Shown: positions 8,980 to 18,336 of the stretch, piece by piece
Numbering within the stretch: position 1 is the first letter of the stretch
Layout: every line of letters begins with the position of its first letter
From: Collimonas fungivorans Ter331
Lineage (GTDB): Bacteria > Pseudomonadota > Gammaproteobacteria > Burkholderiales > Burkholderiaceae_D
NCBI RefSeq assembly: GCF_000221045.1
Contig: NC_015856.1
Coordinates: 1,928,687 to 1,992,686, forward strand
Reading direction: 5' to 3'
DNA length: 64,000 nucleotides
Position numbers and translations under genes: made by a program
Notes under the pieces: model-generated
Database searches by the model: none
What the model was told of the DNA's origin: nothing
The model's input: only the letters and a program-made list of their open reading frames with translations

Positions 8980-9789
8980 ATGACTACCAGCATCCCTAAC
9001 ATCGGCCTCGGCACCTTCCGTCTGCAAGGCCAGGTCGTGATCGATTCGGTCCGCACCGGCATCGAAGTCGGTTACCGCCATATCGATACCGCGCAGATCT
9101 ACGGCAACGAAGCCGAAGTCGGCCAGGCGATCGCCGACAGCGGCATCGCCCGCGACCAACTGTTCGTCACCACCAAGATCTGGATCGACAACCTGGCGCC
9201 CGGCAAGCTGATTCCGAGCCTGAAGGAAAGCCTGCGCAAGCTGCGCCTGGAACAGCTGGACCTGACCCTGATCCACTGGCCATCGCCCAAGGATGAGATC
9301 CCGGTGGCGGACTATATGGCGGCCCTGGCCGAAGCCAAGGCGGCAGGCCTGACCAGGCTGACCGGCGTCTCCAATTTCACCAATGCGCAGCTGGCCCAAG
9401 CCATCGCAGCCGTCGGCGCCGCCGAGATCGCGACCCAGCAGGTCGAGATCCATCCGTTCCTGCAGAACCGCAAGGTGGTGGAGTTTGCCCGCAGCCAGGG
9501 CATCCATGTCACCGCTTACATGCCGCTGGCCTACGGCAAGGTCATGCTAGAGCCGGTGATTGTTCGCATCGCTGAGCGCCATCGGGTCAATCCGGCGCAG
9601 ATAGCCTTGGCCTGGGCGCTGCAGCAAGGCTTTGCCGTGATTCCGTCTTCCACCAAACGCGCCAACCTGGAAAACAACCTGAAGCTGCAAGGCATCGTGC
9701 TGACGGCGGAAGACATGGCGCAGATCGCCACCCTGGAGCGCAACGAACGTCTGGCCAATCCGGAAGGCTTGGCTCCGGCCTGGGATTAA
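8980..9789 (+). CDS. dkgB: Aldo/keto reductase, 2,5-diketo-D-gluconate reductase B
   Basis: The 269-residue protein has the aldo/keto reductase tetrad at its expected places: Asp36 and Tyr41 in [11 protein letters not shown], Lys66 in VTTKIW and His99 in LIHWPS. The NADPH-binding segment [13 protein letters not shown] lies near the C-terminus. The start [15 protein letters not shown] is like E. coli DkgB, which reduces 2,5-diketogluconate, methylglyoxal and other small aldehydes. The ATG follows an AAAGGA site. It is a cytoplasmic enzyme with broad substrate use. The next stretch is a gene remnant. Confidence 0.88.
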   Translation: MTTSIPNIGLGTFRLQGQVVIDSVRTGIEVGYRHIDTAQIYGNEAEVGQAIADSGIARDQLFVTTKIWIDNLAPGKLIPSLKESLRKLRLEQLDLTLIHWPSPKDEIPVADYMAALAEAKAAGLTRLTGVSNFTNAQLAQAIAAVGAAEIATQQVEIHPFLQNRKVVEFARSQGIHVTAYMPLAYGKVMLEPVIVRIAERHRVNPAQIALAWALQQGFAVIPSSTKRANLENNLKLQGIVLTAEDMAQIATLERNERLANPEGLAPAWD

Positions 9790-9794
9790 GTCAT

Positions 9795-10085
9795 GTCATC
9801 CGCACTTTCCGCATTGGGCGCAATGGTTTGGTTGTGGAACTGGCGGCGACGCTACAGGCAGGCGTGAGCCACGTCGGCCTGCACTTCTGGAAAAAACGGC
9901 GGCCGCTGGTGGAGACGATGGCGGAAATCGCTGAATTTGTGTTACCCGAATTTCATCTGGCCGGTAAAGTAGGATTCGGCACCGCGCCCTTGGGCAACAT
10001 GTTCCGCGACATCCCGGAGCAGGAAGCGCCGGATACAGTAGAGGCAGCGCGGCAGAACGGCATCCGCTATTTCTGGAACAACTGA
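9795..10085 (+). pseudogene. Chimeric remnant: end of a flavin-dependent (LLM-class) oxidoreductase joined to the start of an aldo/keto reductase
   Basis: One frame runs from about 9795 to a TGA at 10085. The first part (9795-9965) ends in AEIAEFVLPEFH, which looks like the C-terminus of LLM-class flavin-dependent oxidoreductases. The second part (KVGFGTAPLGNMFRDIPEQE, then DTVEAARQNGIRYF) looks like the N-terminus of fucose-dehydrogenase-type aldo/keto reductases. Homology then ends at WNN and a stop. There is no good ribosome binding site. I read it as a deletion scar that fused two genes, not a working protein. The family matches are from memory of motifs. Confidence 0.5.
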
Positions 10086-10133
10086 TGCGCCGCTGCCGAA
10101 GGCCTGATCTGCCGCAGACGGAGTTGCCAGGCC

Positions 10134-10946
10134 CTAGCGCTCTTCCAGCAGGAAATTTCGCTCGGGCTGTTGCAGTTCGCCGTGTTCGCTTGCGGTTTCG
10201 TCTTTCAGCTGCACGCCGGACAATTGCCGCTGGCGCGCCTGCGTCAGCAGGTAGTGCAGCTTGTAAGCTGCTTCCGCATACGACAAGCCGGCCGGCCTGA
10301 CGTTGGAGATGCAGTTGCGGCTTTCATCGGTCAGGCCGACGCGCGGCGCCCAGGTCAGGTACAAGCCCATGCTGTCCGGCGAACTCAGGCCGGGGCGTTC
10401 GCCGATCAGCACCACCACGGCCTTGGCGCCCAGCAGCTCGCCGACTTCATCGCCGATGGCGACTCGTCCCTGGCGCACGATGGCCAGCGGCGCCAGCGTC
10501 CAGTTTTCCGGCGCCAGCCTTTGCTTGAGGGCGTCCAGGAAAGGCAGGGCGTTCTGTTCAATGGCGAGCGCAGACAAGCCGTCAGCGATAACGATAGCCA
10601 GGTCGTAACGGCGCGAGGCGCTGCGCGGCTGCTCTGTCAGCGCACTGCGCGAGACGGTATCGAGGCGGCGTCCGAGGTCGGGGCGCTGCAGATAGATATC
10701 GCGGGTTTCCGCCGCGCTGGACAGGGTGATGCAGATATCGCCGTTATTGTTCAACGCCTGCCTCAATGCTTGCGTGTCGAGCGCCAGATGCACTGCATCC
10801 CGCGCTCTCGCATGGGCCAGCTGGAACTCCAGCTGCGCCGAGGTAGGCAGGCTGACGCCGCTGCGCCCGAGGGCGATGCGGGCGGCGGTGAACTGGCGCA
10901 GCGCCTGCCAGGGATTGTCGACTACGGTGGGGTTCGAATCGCTCAT
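10134..10946 (-). CDS. eutC: Ethanolamine ammonia-lyase small subunit
   Basis: The 270-residue protein is the small subunit of adenosylcobalamin-dependent ethanolamine ammonia-lyase, which splits ethanolamine into acetaldehyde and ammonia. Family stretches visible are [20 protein letters not shown], the LARDAVH-like [12 protein letters not shown] and [15 protein letters not shown], and a late [15 protein letters not shown]. It lacks the extra N-terminal targeting region seen in compartment-forming enzymes. It begins 9 bases after eutB ends, so the two are translated from one mRNA. Its end at 10134 leaves no obvious terminator before the remnant at 10085. Confidence 0.95.
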   Translation of the reverse strand: MSDSNPTVVDNPWQALRQFTAARIALGRSGVSLPTSAQLEFQLAHARARDAVHLALDTQALRQALNNNGDICITLSSAAETRDIYLQRPDLGRRLDTVSRSALTEQPRSASRRYDLAIVIADGLSALAIEQNALPFLDALKQRLAPENWTLAPLAIVRQGRVAIGDEVGELLGAKAVVVLIGERPGLSSPDSMGLYLTWAPRVGLTDESRNCISNVRPAGLSYAEAAYKLHYLLTQARQRQLSGVQLKDETASEHGELQQPERNFLLEER

Positions 10947-10955
10947 GGTTAAACC

Positions 10956-12359
10956 TCAGGAAAGGCGCAGCAGCGCCTGCTGGAATGCCGGCGGCAGCTG
11001 GTCGCCCAGCTTGACGTAGCTGTCTTCGGTAAAGATTTTCATGGCCTTCAGCCATGCCTCGAATTCCGGCGCCGGTTTCAGGCCCAGCACACGCCGCGCG
11101 TAGAGCGCGTCATGGAAAGAGGTGGTCTGGTAGTTGAGCATGATGTCGTCCGATCCCGGGATGCCCATGACAAAGGTGCAGCCGGCGGCGCCGAGCAGGG
11201 TCAGCAGAATGTCCATGTCGTTCTGGTCGGCTTCGGCGTGGTTGGTGTAGCAGACATCGCAGCCCATGGGCAGGCCGAGCAGCTTGGCGCAGAAATGGTC
11301 TTCCAGGCCGGCGCGGATGATCTGCTTGCCGTCGTACAGGTATTCGGGGCCGATGAAGCCGACCACGGAATTGACCAGCAGCGGCTTGAACTTGCGCGCC
11401 ACGGCATAGGCGCGTGCTTCGCAGGTCTGCTGGTCGACGCCGTGATGGGCATTGGCCGACAGTGCGCTGCCTTGGCCGGTTTCGAAATACATGACGTTGT
11501 TGCCGACGGTGCCGCGCTGCAGCGACAGCGCCGCATCGTGCGCTTCGGCCAGCAGCTTGAGGCTGATGCCGAAACTCTGGTTGGCGGCTTCGGTGCCGGC
11601 AATCGACTGGAACACCAGGTCCACCGGCGCGCCGCGGTTGATCGCTTGTATGGTGTTGGTGACGTGGGTCAGCACGCAGGATTGGGTAGGAATCTGGTAG
11701 CGGTCGATGATGTCGTTAAGCATGCTGACGATCTTGATCACCTGCGGCACATTGTCGGTGGCAGGATTGATGCCGATGACCGCATCGCCGCTGCCGTACA
11801 GCAGGCCGTCGAGGATGCTGGCGGCGATGCCGGTGGCGTCGTCGGTCGGGTGGTTCGGCTGCAGGCGCGTCGACAGGCTGTGTGGCAGGCCGATGGTGTT
11901 GCGGAAGCGCGTCACCACCCGGCATTTTTTTCCGACCAGGATCAGGTCCTGGATACGCATGATCTTGGATACCGCGGCCGCCATCTCGGGGGTAATGCCG
12001 GCGGCGACCTCCGCCAGTACGGTTTCGTCAACCTGGTCGCTCAGCAGCCAGTTGCGGAAATCGCCCACCGTCAAATGCCTGATGGCGGCAAAAGCGCCGG
12101 CGTCGTGGTCGTCGACGATCAGGCGACTGATTTCATCCTGTTCGTAGGGCACCAGCAGGTCGTCCAGGAAGGTAGCCAGCGGCAGCTCAGACAACCGCAT
12201 CTGGGCCGCCACCCTTTCTTCCGCGCTGCCGGCGGCCAGCCCTGCCAGGTAGTCGCCGGAACGCGGCGGGGTAGCCTTGGCCATCAAGTCTTTCAGGTCG
12301 CGGAACAGATAGGTTTTGGTCCCGACGATATGGCTGAATCGATGCGTTCTGTTATTCAC
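10956..12359 (-). CDS. eutB: Ethanolamine ammonia-lyase large subunit
   Basis: The 467-residue protein is the catalytic TIM-barrel subunit of ethanolamine ammonia-lyase. Recognisable stretches are DLMAKATPPRSGDYLAGLAA at the N-terminus, GDAVIGINPATDN, and GCDVCYTNHAEADQNDMD, which hold residues for substrate and cobalamin. It starts with GTG at 12359, chosen because a GGAGG site lies about 10 bases upstream. It follows the permease eat by 36 bases. No cobalamin riboswitch or microcompartment genes are present, so acetaldehyde must be handled by a cytoplasmic dehydrogenase, probably the one at 14462. Confidence 0.96.
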   Translation of the reverse strand: MNNRTHRFSHIVGTKTYLFRDLKDLMAKATPPRSGDYLAGLAAGSAEERVAAQMRLSELPLATFLDDLLVPYEQDEISRLIVDDHDAGAFAAIRHLTVGDFRNWLLSDQVDETVLAEVAAGITPEMAAAVSKIMRIQDLILVGKKCRVVTRFRNTIGLPHSLSTRLQPNHPTDDATGIAASILDGLLYGSGDAVIGINPATDNVPQVIKIVSMLNDIIDRYQIPTQSCVLTHVTNTIQAINRGAPVDLVFQSIAGTEAANQSFGISLKLLAEAHDAALSLQRGTVGNNVMYFETGQGSALSANAHHGVDQQTCEARAYAVARKFKPLLVNSVVGFIGPEYLYDGKQIIRAGLEDHFCAKLLGLPMGCDVCYTNHAEADQNDMDILLTLLGAAGCTFVMGIPGSDDIMLNYQTTSFHDALYARRVLGLKPAPEFEAWLKAMKIFTEDSYVKLGDQLPPAFQQALLRLS

Positions 12360-12395
12360 TGACAGCGTCCTCCAGGCAGATGGCCAACGTGCTTC

Positions 12396-13787
12396 CTACG
12401 CAACATCATAGGCGCTTTGCTCGGTGCCGCGGCTGTTTTTCGTCATCAGGAATACTGCGTAGCCGCAAGCCAGGAAGGCGGCGAAGATACCGAAGATCAG
12501 CGCATTGTAATAAATCATGGTGGCCATGCAGACGCAGGCGCCGACCAGTGCAAACGCCGGAAACCATGGATAGAAGGGGGCGCGGAACGGCCGCTCCATG
12601 GCGGGCGCGCTGCGGCGCAGGCGGAACAGGCTCAGCATGCTGATGATGTACATGGTGATGGCGCCGAACACCGACATGGTGACGATGTTGGCGGTCAGGG
12701 TCTGGCCGCCGAGCGTGATCAGCTGGTCGCTATAGATGGCGGCGATGCCGATCACGCCGCCGGCCAGGATCGCCCGGTGCGGGGTCTTGAAGCGCGGATG
12801 GATCTTGGCGAAATAGCCAGGCAGGTAGCCGTCGCGCGCCAGCGCAAATATTTGCCGCGAATAACCGAGGATGATGCCGTGGAACGATGCGATCAGGCCG
12901 AACAAGCCAAGCCAGACCAGCATGTGCAGCCAGCTGCTGTGTTCGCCGACGATCAGTTTCATCGCCTGCGGCAGCGGATCGTTGATGTTGGCCAGCTTGG
13001 TCCAGTCGCCGGCGCCGCCGGCAAACACCATCACGCCGATGGCCAGCAGCACCAGGGTGATGATGCCGGTGATGTAGGCGATCGGGATCGAGCGTTTCGG
13101 ATCCTTGGCTTCTTCGGCGGCCATCGCCACGCCTTCGATCGCCAGGAAGAACCAGATGGCGAACGGGATGGCGGCAAACATGCCGGGGATGGAAGCGAGG
13201 CTGAAACTGTCCTGGCCGGACCAGCCGCCCTTGGTGAAATGCGCCATCGAAAATCCGGGCGAAACCACGCCCATGAACACCAGCAGTTCGAAGATCGCCA
13301 GCAAGGTCACGCACAGTTCAAACATGGCGGCGATCTGCACGCCGACGATATTGAGCGCCATGAACACCACGTAGGCGCCGACCGCCGCGGTCTTCGGATC
13401 GAGCGAAGGAAACTGGACGTTGAGATAGGCGCCGATCGCCAGCGCAATCGCCGGCGGCGCAAACACGAACTCGATCAGGGTGGCGGCGCCGGCAAAATAG
13501 CCGCCCAGCGGCCCGAAGGCTTTTTTGCTGTAGGCGAACGGGCCGCCGGCATGCGGGATGGAGGTGGTCAGTTCGGTGAAGCTGAAGATGAATGCGGTGT
13601 ACATGGCGGCAATGAACAGCGCCGTCACGGTAAAGCCGAGTGTGCCGGCCGAAGCCCAGCCGTAGCTCCAGCCGAAATATTCACCGGAAATCACCAGGCC
13701 GACGGCGATCCCCCACAGCTGTATCGTGCCCAGGGTCTGTTTCAAGGCGGGGGCTGCGCTAGCGCCTGAGCCGGTTTTTGCATTCAT
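12396..13787 (-). CDS. eat: Ethanolamine permease
   Basis: The 463-residue protein is an APC-superfamily transporter with about 12 membrane helices. The start, LKQTLGTIQLWGIAVGLVISGEYFGWSYGW in part, is characteristic of the Eat ethanolamine permease, which brings ethanolamine across the inner membrane. The ATG at 13787 has GGAG 8 bases upstream. It is the first gene of the eat-eutB-eutC unit. A sigma-54 promoter match lies 180 bases upstream. Confidence 0.93.
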   Translation of the reverse strand: MNAKTGSGASAAPALKQTLGTIQLWGIAVGLVISGEYFGWSYGWASAGTLGFTVTALFIAAMYTAFIFSFTELTTSIPHAGGPFAYSKKAFGPLGGYFAGAATLIEFVFAPPAIALAIGAYLNVQFPSLDPKTAAVGAYVVFMALNIVGVQIAAMFELCVTLLAIFELLVFMGVVSPGFSMAHFTKGGWSGQDSFSLASIPGMFAAIPFAIWFFLAIEGVAMAAEEAKDPKRSIPIAYITGIITLVLLAIGVMVFAGGAGDWTKLANINDPLPQAMKLIVGEHSSWLHMLVWLGLFGLIASFHGIILGYSRQIFALARDGYLPGYFAKIHPRFKTPHRAILAGGVIGIAAIYSDQLITLGGQTLTANIVTMSVFGAITMYIISMLSLFRLRRSAPAMERPFRAPFYPWFPAFALVGACVCMATMIYYNALIFGIFAAFLACGYAVFLMTKNSRGTEQSAYDVA

Positions 13788-13966
13788 GAGGCTTCTCCAC
13801 GGGATAGGTGCACGAAAATCGAAAGAAAATGTTCCGGGTCACACACTACTGCGCCTGCGCTGCGCCACTTTGGACAGCTGACAGGCGAAAGCGGTGCATC
13901 TCTGTTGTCGGCACGGCAAGCTGCGATTGCGGCCTAGTCTTGCAGGCACGCAAGAGCAGAACAAAA

Positions 13967-13981
13967 GCAAAATGCGTGCCT
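13967..13981 (-). promoter_or_regulatory. Sigma-54 (-24/-12) promoter for eat-eutBC
   Basis: Read on the minus strand, 13981-13967 is AGGCACGCATTTTGC. This has GG and GC exactly 10 bases apart and matches the sigma-54 consensus TGGCACG-N4-TTGC at all but the first base. Transcription would start near 13955, leaving a leader of about 168 bases before eat. It sits in the 207-base gap between the DUF779 gene and eat. Use by sigma-54 is inferred. Confidence 0.6.
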
Positions 13982-13994
13982 TTGTGGTGCACAA

Positions 13995-14459
13995 TTATTC
14001 TTGTTTTCCCAGCAATAGCGGGGCCACGGCCAGCAGCGCATATTCGTCATCGCTGAACAGGCGCGAACGGCTCAGGAAGCGCCGCCCGCTGCCGTTGTCG
14101 ACAGAAAACATGCCGCCGTTGCCTGGCACCACGTCGATGATCAGCTGGGTGTGTTTCCAGTATTCGAACTGGTCGGCGCCGATATAAAACGGCGCGCCGT
14201 CCAGGTCGCCCAGATAGACATCGGCATCGCCGACCTGGAAATCGCCGATGGCGTAGCACATGGGCGAACTGCCGTCGCAGCAGCCGCCGGATTGAAAGAA
14301 CATGAGCGGGCCATGTTTTTGCCGGAGCTGCTGCAGGAATTCGAGTGCGGCGCGGGTGACGCTGACGCGGGCGGGGATGGCGGGCATGGTGGGGGCGTTG
14401 GCAGAGGTGTATCGGATTGCGGCATCCTGCCCCGATGCAGACGGGACAGGATCCCGCAT
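13995..14459 (-). CDS. DUF779 family protein
   Basis: The protein is 154 residues from the ATG at 14459; a shorter 130-residue form from the ATG at 14387 is possible, and neither start has a clear ribosome binding site. I prefer 14459 because it lies 2 bases after the aldehyde dehydrogenase stop, which suggests coupled translation. The DUF779 core is HGPLMFFQSGGCCDGSS (two adjacent Cys) followed by SPMCYAIGDF and YWKHTQLIIDVVPG. DUF779 genes are commonly paired with acetaldehyde dehydrogenase genes; their biochemical role is not known. Confidence 0.85.
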   Translation of the reverse strand: MRDPVPSASGQDAAIRYTSANAPTMPAIPARVSVTRAALEFLQQLRQKHGPLMFFQSGGCCDGSSPMCYAIGDFQVGDADVYLGDLDGAPFYIGADQFEYWKHTQLIIDVVPGNGGMFSVDNGSGRRFLSRSRLFSDDEYALLAVAPLLLGKQE

Positions 14460-14461
14460 GC

Positions 14462-15982
14462 TTAGAAAAAGCCCAGTGCGTTCGGGCTGTAGCTGACTAG
14501 CAGGTTCTTGGTTTGCTGGTAATGATCCAGCATCATCTTGTGGTTTTCGCGGCCTATGCCGGACTGCTTGTAGCCGCCGAATGCGGCATGGGCCGGATAC
14601 AGGTGGTAGCAATTGGTCCATACCCGGCCGGCCTGGATTCCGCGTCCCATGCGGAAGGCGCGCGAACCGTCGCGGGTCCACAAGCCTGCGCCGAGGCCGT
14701 ACAAGGTGTCGTTGGCCAGCGCCAGCGCTTCTTCTTCATCCTTGAAGGTGGTGACGGACAGCACCGGGCCGAAGATTTCTTCCTGGAAGATGCGCATCTT
14801 GTTGTTGCCTTCGAAGACTGTCGGTTCGACGTAGTAGCCGGCATCGAAATCGCCGCCCAGCTGCTTGCGCACGCCGCCGGTGAGCAGCTTGGCGCCTTCC
14901 TGCTTGCCGATGTCGATGTAGGACAGGATTTTTTCCAGTTGCTCCTGCGAAGCCTGGGCGCCGATCATGGTGGCGCTGTCGAGCGGATTGCCTTGCTTGA
15001 TGGCCTTGACCCGTTTCAGCGCACGCTCCATGAAACGGTCGTAGATCGATTCCTGGATCAGCGCGCGCGACGGGCAGGTGCAGACTTCACCCTGATTCAA
15101 GGCGAACATGGCGAAACCTTCCAGGCACTTGTCGAAAAACGCGTCGTCCTGGTCCATCACGTCGGCGAAGAATACATTCGGCGATTTGCCGCCCAGCTCC
15201 AGCGTCACCGGGATGATGTTTTGCGAAGCATACTGCATGATCAGGCGGCCGGTGGTGGTTTCGCCGGTGAAGGCGATCTTGGCGATGCGCTTGCTGGAGG
15301 CCAGCGGCTTGCCGGCTTCCAGGCCGAAGCCGTTGACAATGTTGAGCACGCCGGGCGGCAGCAGGTCTTGCACCAGCTCGATCCAGACCATGATCGAGGC
15401 CGGCGTCTGCTCGGCCGGCTTCAGCACCACACAATTGCCGGCGGCCAGCGCCGGCGCCAGTTTCCAGACCGCCATCAGGATCGGGAAATTCCATGGGATG
15501 ATCTGGCCCACCACACCCAGCGGCTCGTGGAAGTGATAGGCATAGGTCTGGTCGTCGATGGTGGCGACCGAACCTTCCTGAGCCCGGATGCAGGCGGCGA
15601 AATAACGGAAATGGTCGATCGCCAGCGGGATGTCGGCGGCCGTGGTTTCGCGTATCGGCTTGCCGTTGTCTATGGTTTCGGCAATCGCCAGCAATTCCAG
15701 GTTGGCTTCCATGCGGTCGGCGATCTTGTTCAGGATGTTGGCGCGTTCCGCCGGCGAGGTCTTGCCCCAGGCGGCTTTGGCGGCGTGCGCCGCGTCCAGC
15801 GCCAGTTCGATGTCCTCGGCGCCGGAACGGGCGATTTCACAGAAAGTCTTGCCGATGACCGGGCTGACGTTTTCGAAATATTCGCCCTTGACCGGCGCCA
15901 CGAACTTGCCGCCGATGAAATTGTCGTAACGTTGCTTGAATGGATTGCGGGTGGCTAGCTTGCTGATGTCTGCGAGATTCAT
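14462..15982 (-). CDS. exaC: NAD-dependent aldehyde dehydrogenase (acetaldehyde dehydrogenase, ExaC-like)
   Basis: The frame is open to 16354 but the ATG at 15982 follows AGAGGAC and gives the family start, for 506 residues. It has the general base Glu262 in LELGGKSPN and catalytic Cys301 in [11 protein letters not shown], with the NAD-binding FTGETTTGR loop. The CTCPSR signature is that of the acetaldehyde/ExaC-AcoD branch. It should oxidise acetaldehyde from ethanolamine ammonia-lyase to acetate. The DUF779 gene follows at 2 bases. A strong sigma-54 promoter match lies 64 bases before the start. Confidence 0.93.
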   Translation of the reverse strand: MNLADISKLATRNPFKQRYDNFIGGKFVAPVKGEYFENVSPVIGKTFCEIARSGAEDIELALDAAHAAKAAWGKTSPAERANILNKIADRMEANLELLAIAETIDNGKPIRETTAADIPLAIDHFRYFAACIRAQEGSVATIDDQTYAYHFHEPLGVVGQIIPWNFPILMAVWKLAPALAAGNCVVLKPAEQTPASIMVWIELVQDLLPPGVLNIVNGFGLEAGKPLASSKRIAKIAFTGETTTGRLIMQYASQNIIPVTLELGGKSPNVFFADVMDQDDAFFDKCLEGFAMFALNQGEVCTCPSRALIQESIYDRFMERALKRVKAIKQGNPLDSATMIGAQASQEQLEKILSYIDIGKQEGAKLLTGGVRKQLGGDFDAGYYVEPTVFEGNNKMRIFQEEIFGPVLSVTTFKDEEEALALANDTLYGLGAGLWTRDGSRAFRMGRGIQAGRVWTNCYHLYPAHAAFGGYKQSGIGRENHKMMLDHYQQTKNLLVSYSPNALGFF

Positions 15983-16045
15983 GTCGTCCTCTGGCTTGGA
16001 ATGAGTAAGTGGGGGTTCAGCGCTACAAACTGCATCCGTTATTGC

Positions 16046-16060
16046 GCAACGAATGTGCCA
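16046..16060 (-). promoter_or_regulatory. Sigma-54 (-24/-12) promoter for the aldehyde dehydrogenase gene
   Basis: On the minus strand 16060-16046 reads TGGCACATTCGTTGC. It matches TGGCAC-N5-TTGC in full, with GG and GC 10 bases apart. The start point would be near 16034, giving a leader of about 52 bases. A putative activator site lies 125-165 bases upstream, the usual place for enhancer-binding proteins. Confidence 0.75.
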
Positions 16061-16182
16061 GTGCCGCGCCAGCACTGCGCCAGTACCATAGGAATTGCCA
16101 GGAGCCAGGCCTGGAGCGGCTTGTGAAGGATAGGGCGGCTGCCGATAGCGGTTTGGCCGGCAGTCTGGTATTTTAAAAACAC

Positions 16183-16225
16183 GCAACAACTGTTCCGTTT
16201 CTGAACAATGGCTGAACAGAGTTGC
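16183..16225. promoter_or_regulatory. Inverted repeats, candidate enhancer-binding site
   Basis: Positions 16191-16195 and 16203-16207 form TGTTC-N7-GAACA. A wider imperfect inverted repeat pairs 16183-16195 (GCAACAACTGTTC) with 16214-16225 (GAACAGAGTTGC). They lie 125-165 bases upstream of the sigma-54 promoter, as expected for an AcoR- or NtrC-type activator. No such activator gene is in the window. The remaining gap up to the patatin gene at 16427 shows no gene. Confidence 0.45.
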
Positions 16226-16426
16226 TGCAAAACGTGCCATTGCAGTTCCCGCCAACGTCCGTCCCGGAAAAAAATGCGCTAGGCACAGTTGGCCAAAGAT
16301 TGGTAAATTAGCAGCACAGGAGATATGGTCAGGCCCTGCCGCAGACTTAAACATAGGCGGAAATGCATAGCGTCAAACCTGCAGGCGAGGGCCTATTTCA
16401 ACCGACAGCAATCTCAGGGATATTTC

Positions 16427-17452
16427 ATGCAAAACAAGATAATGACTTTGGCTCTGCAGGGCGGCGGTTCTCATGGGGCGTTCACCTGGGGCGCCCTGGA
16501 TCGGCTGCTGGAAGATCCCCGGATCGAGATCGAAGGTATCAGCGGCGCCAGCGCCGGCGCCATGAACGCGGTGGCGATGAGCTACGGCCTGGCGATCGGC
16601 GGCCGCGACGGCGCGCGCCAGGCGCTGGCCGATTTCTGGGATAGCGTCAGCACCCGCGATCTCTACAGTTTCATGCGGCCGGATGCGTTGAGCGAAGCCG
16701 GCATCGCGTCGCAGGCGACTTCCTCGGCGCTGCTCAAGCACATGTTTTCCGTGACCAGGATGTTTTCGCCGTACCAGCTCAATCCGTTTGACCTCAATCC
16801 CTTGCGCGACATCCTCGGCAAACAGATCGACTTCGAACGTTTGCGGGCAGAAGGCAAGGTCAAGCTGTTCATCGCCGCCACCCAGGTCAGCACCGGCCGC
16901 CTGCGCATCTTCCGCAATGACGATTTGACGCAGGACGCCTTGCTGGCGTCGGCCTGCCTGCCGTCGATGCACCACGCGGTGGAGATTGACGGCGAGGCCT
17001 ATTGGGACGGCGGGCTGACCGCCAATCCGCCGATTTTCCCGCTGCTGCACCTGTGCAACTCGCCCGATGTGCTGGCGGTGCTGCTGCACCCGTTCCGCCG
17101 GCCGCTGACGCCTACCGGCACCGACGAGATCGGCCAGCGCCTGAGCGAGATCAGTTTCAGCTCGACCTTCTTTACCGAGCTGGGCGGGCTGGCGCTGGCC
17201 AAGCGCGAAACCGAAGCCGATCCCAAGGCGCGCGGCAAAATGCACGACCGGCTCAAGGAACTGCGCATCCATGTGATCGATTCGGATGCCTTGATGAGTC
17301 AGCTGAGCTCGGCCAGCAAACTGAACACCAAAGCCTCTTTCATCCATGCCTTGCGCGACGCCGGCAGGGCGCGCGCGGAACTCTGGCTGACCGAGAAATT
17401 TTCCGGCGCCGATCTGCAATCGAATTTCGACCTCGACCAATTCCTGGCCTGA
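16427..17452 (+). CDS. Patatin-like phospholipase
   Basis: The protein is 341 residues from the ATG at 16427, which follows CAGGGA; the frame is open further upstream without a site. It has the full patatin signature: the oxyanion motif QGGGSHGAF (11-19), the nucleophile GASAG (Ser42) and the Asp194-Gly-Gly dyad in AYWDGGL. Patatins hydrolyse acyl ester bonds of phospholipids or PHB-associated lipids using a Ser-Asp dyad. No signal peptide is visible, so it probably acts in the cytoplasm or at the inner membrane face. A hydrolase gene follows 5 bases later. Confidence 0.9.
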   Translation: MQNKIMTLALQGGGSHGAFTWGALDRLLEDPRIEIEGISGASAGAMNAVAMSYGLAIGGRDGARQALADFWDSVSTRDLYSFMRPDALSEAGIASQATSSALLKHMFSVTRMFSPYQLNPFDLNPLRDILGKQIDFERLRAEGKVKLFIAATQVSTGRLRIFRNDDLTQDALLASACLPSMHHAVEIDGEAYWDGGLTANPPIFPLLHLCNSPDVLAVLLHPFRRPLTPTGTDEIGQRLSEISFSSTFFTELGGLALAKRETEADPKARGKMHDRLKELRIHVIDSDALMSQLSSASKLNTKASFIHALRDAGRARAELWLTEKFSGADLQSNFDLDQFLA

Positions 17453-17457
17453 TACCC

Positions 17458-18336
17458 ATGAAACTATCCCGTTCAGAATTCCTTTCCTTGCGCGGCTTGC
17501 GCTATCACGTACGCCATTGGGGCCTCGCCGGCGCCCCGAAAATCTTCATGATGCACGGCTGGATGGACGTATCGGCCTCGTTCCAGTTCGTGGTCGATTG
17601 CCTGCAGCGCGACTGGCATGTGATCGCGCCGGACTGGCGCGGCTTCGGCCTGACCGAAGGGCCGCCGGTGGAGAGCTACTGGTTTCCCGATTACCTGGCC
17701 GACCTCGACGCCATCTTGCAGCATTATTCCGCCGACGCGCCGGTCAACCTGCTCGGCCACAGCATGGGCGGTTATGCCGTGGGCCTATACGCCGGCACGC
17801 GGCCGCGGCGGATCAAGGCGCTGATCAACCTGGAAGGTTTCGGCGGCGAGCACCTGTCGGCCGAATTGGCGCCGGCGCGTTACGCCAAATGGCTGGACCA
17901 GCTGATTGAAGCGGCTGCCTTGCTGAGTTATCCGGACCTGGCGGCGGTGGCGGCGCGCCTGCAGAAAACCAATCCGCGCCTGAGCGACCAGCGGGCGGCG
18001 TTCCTGGCCCAGCACTGGTCGCGCCAGAACGACCTGGGACGCTGGGAAATCCTGGCCGATCCTGCGCACAAGATCATCAATCCGGTGCTGCCGAGGGTGG
18101 AGGAAATGCTGGCCTGCTGGCGCGCCACCACGGCGCCGGTGTTATGCGTCGAGGCGGAATTTACCAATATGTGGCAGTGGATGGGCGGCCAGGATGTCAT
18201 GCGCAGCGAGATCGACAGCCGCATCGCCGTGCTGCCGCACGCCAGGACCGCGGTTATCGCCAATGCCGGGCACATGCTGCACCACGACCAGCCGCAGGCG
18301 CTGGCGGCATTGATTGAACAGTTCCTGCTCTCGTAG
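17458..18336 (+). CDS. Alpha/beta hydrolase
   Basis: The 292-residue protein has an HGWMD oxyanion loop (33-37), the nucleophile elbow GHSMGG (Ser102), and a terminal ANAGHMLHHDQP that supplies the catalytic His. It lacks a signal peptide. It starts 5 bases after the patatin gene, so the pair is one operon and may act in lipid or ester turnover. The stop codon TAG (18334-18336) lies inside the first bases of the inverted repeat element, so the repeat defines the C-terminus. Confidence 0.87.
   Translation: MKLSRSEFLSLRGLRYHVRHWGLAGAPKIFMMHGWMDVSASFQFVVDCLQRDWHVIAPDWRGFGLTEGPPVESYWFPDYLADLDAILQHYSADAPVNLLGHSMGGYAVGLYAGTRPRRIKALINLEGFGGEHLSAELAPARYAKWLDQLIEAAALLSYPDLAAVAARLQKTNPRLSDQRAAFLAQHWSRQNDLGRWEILADPAHKIINPVLPRVEEMLACWRATTAPVLCVEAEFTNMWQWMGGQDVMRSEIDSRIAVLPHARTAVIANAGHMLHHDQPQALAALIEQFLLS

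Noticed and set aside
13860-13880. Another GG-N10-GC spacing upstream of eat (TGGCGC...AGGC)
   Set aside because: The -12 element is poor (AGGC in place of TTGC), and a much better match lies at 13967-13981.
13788-13994. Possible cobalamin riboswitch before eat-eutBC
   Set aside because: A GCCACT stretch is present, but no B12-box or the expected paired helices could be found.
10134-16225. Ethanolamine microcompartment
   Set aside because: No shell protein, eutD, eutE, eutG or eutJ-like gene is present; the set is the short cytoplasmic pathway.
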